Shown here: positions 40,944-41,905 of the stretch, piece by piece | Numbering within the stretch: the stretch's first letter is position 1 | How the letters are laid out: every line of letters begins with the position of its first letter | Source: Cellulosimicrobium composti | Lineage (GTDB): Bacteria; Actinomycetota; Actinomycetes; Actinomycetales; Cellulomonadaceae | Reading direction: 5' to 3' | Length of the DNA: 41,905 nt | Assembly: GCF_009711085.1 (NCBI RefSeq) | Contig: NZ_WMKA01000025.1 | Span: 10,597 to 52,501 of the forward strand | Translations under genes and position numbers: made by a program | Notes under the pieces: generated by a model | Seen by the model: only the letters and a program-made list of their open reading frames with translations | The model's database searches: none | What the model was told of the DNA's origin: nothing

Positions 40944-41386
40944 GCCAGGGGCTCCCCCGACAGGCGGATGGCGCCGTCACCCCGGGTCGTGTCGTCCGCG
41001 TCGTCGGCGGACCCGTCGCCCCCGCGCGCGTCCTCGGGCAGCGCGACGACCGGGCAGTCCTTCCAGAGGCGCTCGAGCGCGTAGTAGACGCGGTCCTCGG
41101 CGTGCTGGACGTGCACGACGACGTCGCCGAAGTCCAGGAGGACCCAGCGGGCCTCCTGCTTGCCCTCGCGGCGGATCGGCTTGGCGCCCGCCTTGAACAT
41201 CGCCTCCTCGACCGCGTCGACGATCGCCGAGACCTGGCGCTCGCTCGACCCGGACGCGATGAGGAACACGTCCGTGAGGACGAGCTGCTCGCTCACGTCG
41301 AGCGCGATGATCTCCTCGGCCTTGCGGTCGGACGCCGCCCGGGCCGCGACGACGGCGAGCTCCACGGCTCGTTCGGTGGCAGTCAC
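40940..41386 (-). CDS. rsfS: Ribosomal silencing factor RsfS
   Basis: The 148-residue protein matches RsfS/YbeB over residues 1-120: AARAASDRKAEEIIALDVSE, LTDVFLIASGSSERQVSAIVDA, REGKQEARWVLLDFGDVVVHV and RVYYALERLWKD. It binds ribosomal protein L14 (uL14) and blocks subunit joining under low-energy conditions. The C-terminal 30 residues form an Asp/Gly-rich tail beyond the family end. AAGGAG six bases before the GTG at 41386 marks the start. The next upstream gene, 21 bases away, is a membrane protein, and nadD is expected further left on the minus strand (outside the window). Confidence 0.96.
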   Translation of the reverse strand: MTATERAVELAVVAARAASDRKAEEIIALDVSEQLVLTDVFLIASGSSERQVSAIVDAVEEAMFKAGAKPIRREGKQEARWVLLDFGDVVVHVQHAEDRVYYALERLWKDCPVVALPEDARGGDGSADDADDTTRGDGAIRLSGEPLA

Positions 41387-41407
41387 GTGTCTCCTTCTGA
41401 TGGCCGC

Positions 41408-41905
41408 TCAGCGGCCGGGGTCGGGTGTGGCGTGGTCGTCCCACGTGCCGACGACGCTCGCCGAGGCGCTCGCGTCCTCCGTCGCCAGGCCGGGGTCGTC
41501 GCGCGAGACGAGCGTCCAGACGAGCAGGCCGAGGACGAACGCCACGGCGACGAGGATGAGGTAGTGCAGCCACGTGTACGACGGGCCGCGGGGGTCGTCG
41601 TCGAGGTCCTCCTCGGGCTCCTCGACCTCCTCGGCGCGCGAGCGGACGCGCGGGAAGAGGTCGTCCGAGGGCGCCGTGGCCGGGGCGGCCTCGCGGACGC
41701 CGCCGAACGGCGACGCGGCCTCGCGGCTCGCGCTCGCCGGCTCGGGCGCGGAGCCCGACGTGATCGCGGACCACGGGAGCGCCGCACCCGGGGCCTCGGC
41801 AGGGGCCGGGGCGGTCGGGGCGGAGGTCGGCGTGGAGGGGACGCGCTCGGGCGCGGCGGGCGCCCGGGTGGCCCCCCACGGCGACGGGGCGGGCGCCGGG
41901 GCGGG
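41408..41905 (-). CDS. Single-pass membrane protein, C-terminal part (cut by window edge)
   Basis: An open frame without a start in the window covers the last 498 bases (165 residues plus stop). The visible part is a Pro/Ala-rich region (about 75 residues), an acidic stretch EEVEEPEEDLDDDP, one transmembrane helix (YLILVAVAFVLGLLVW) and a short polar C-terminus ending DDHATPDPGR. No domain is recognised. It lies 21 bases upstream of rsfS, in the place where actinobacterial nadD-rsfS blocks often carry a hypothetical membrane protein. The protein continues beyond 41905, so its full length is unknown. Confidence 0.75.
   Translation of the reverse strand, partial: PAPAPAPSPWGATRAPAAPERVPSTPTSAPTAPAPAEAPGAALPWSAITSGSAPEPASASREAASPFGGVREAAPATAPSDDLFPRVRSRAEEVEEPEEDLDDDPRGPSYTWLHYLILVAVAFVLGLLVWTLVSRDDPGLATEDASASASVVGTWDDHATPDPGR

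Overview
The window is chromosomal DNA from a very GC-rich Gram-positive bacterium of the Actinomycetota. Grounds for this are the codon use (almost all third positions G or C), frequent GTG starts, a Ku/LigD repair pair, a mycothiol-type DinB/maleylpyruvate isomerase protein, a SCO4848-type membrane peptide, an IdeR-type iron box, and many starts placed exactly 6-7 bases after a -10 hexamer (leaderless transcripts). A member of the Micrococcales (Cellulomonas / Cellulosimicrobium / Isoptericola type) would fit, but this is inference. No insertion sequence, prophage, CRISPR array or origin was seen. Coding density is high and no gene-free stretch exceeds about 300 bases.

Layout. 1-2.9 kb: DHA1 transporter, DtxR/MntR-type regulator and a YceI-like lipid-binding protein, all on the minus strand. 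2.9-7.4 kb: membrane-anchored metallophosphoesterase, then a DHA2 drug exporter divergent from a TetR regulator with a 14-bp palindromic operator between them. 7.5-13.1 kb: VOC protein, then the NHEJ island (Ku, DUF1905 protein, small alarmone synthetase, three-domain LigD). 13.2-16.3 kb: VOC protein, quinone reductase-like enzyme, cupin, M24 peptidase. 16.3-19.9 kb: second DHA2 exporter divergent from a TetR-flavoprotein-MDMPI operon, with a 26-bp operator. 20.0-23.1 kb: malate:quinone oxidoreductase, small membrane protein, GlxA-type AraC regulator. 23.2-25.7 kb: fatty acid desaturase, siderophore-interacting protein with an iron box, SCO4848-type protein. 25.6-28.3 kb: SigJ-type sigma factor coupled to an AhpD-like gene, a small conserved protein and a GPP34 protein. 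28.3-32.1 kb: ABC-2 exporter divergent from a NarL-type two-component system. 32.1-37.8 kb: MFS and LysR genes facing two aldo-keto reductases, a McrA-head/zinc-ribbon protein, and a third aldo-keto reductase. 38-40 kb: secreted SH3/peptidase-like protein and an alcohol dehydrogenase. 40.1-41.9 kb: tRNA-Ala(GGC), GpgP-like phosphatase, rsfS, and the C-terminal part of a membrane protein cut by the window edge.

How the parts work together. Much of the window is accessory and stress-related: three exporter/regulator pairs, iron and manganese sensing, redox enzymes (three aldo-keto reductases and two MDR dehydrogenases), an ECF sigma factor with an AhpD-like partner, and double-strand-break repair. 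The most unusual grouping is the repair island, where a RelQ-like (p)ppGpp synthetase gene is read divergently from ligD across a short region with two inverted repeats. The most general signal is a recurring promoter-to-start pattern (-10, six bases, start codon), which predicts leaderless mRNAs for many of the genes. The right-hand end matches the widely conserved nadD-rsfS-phosphatase block.
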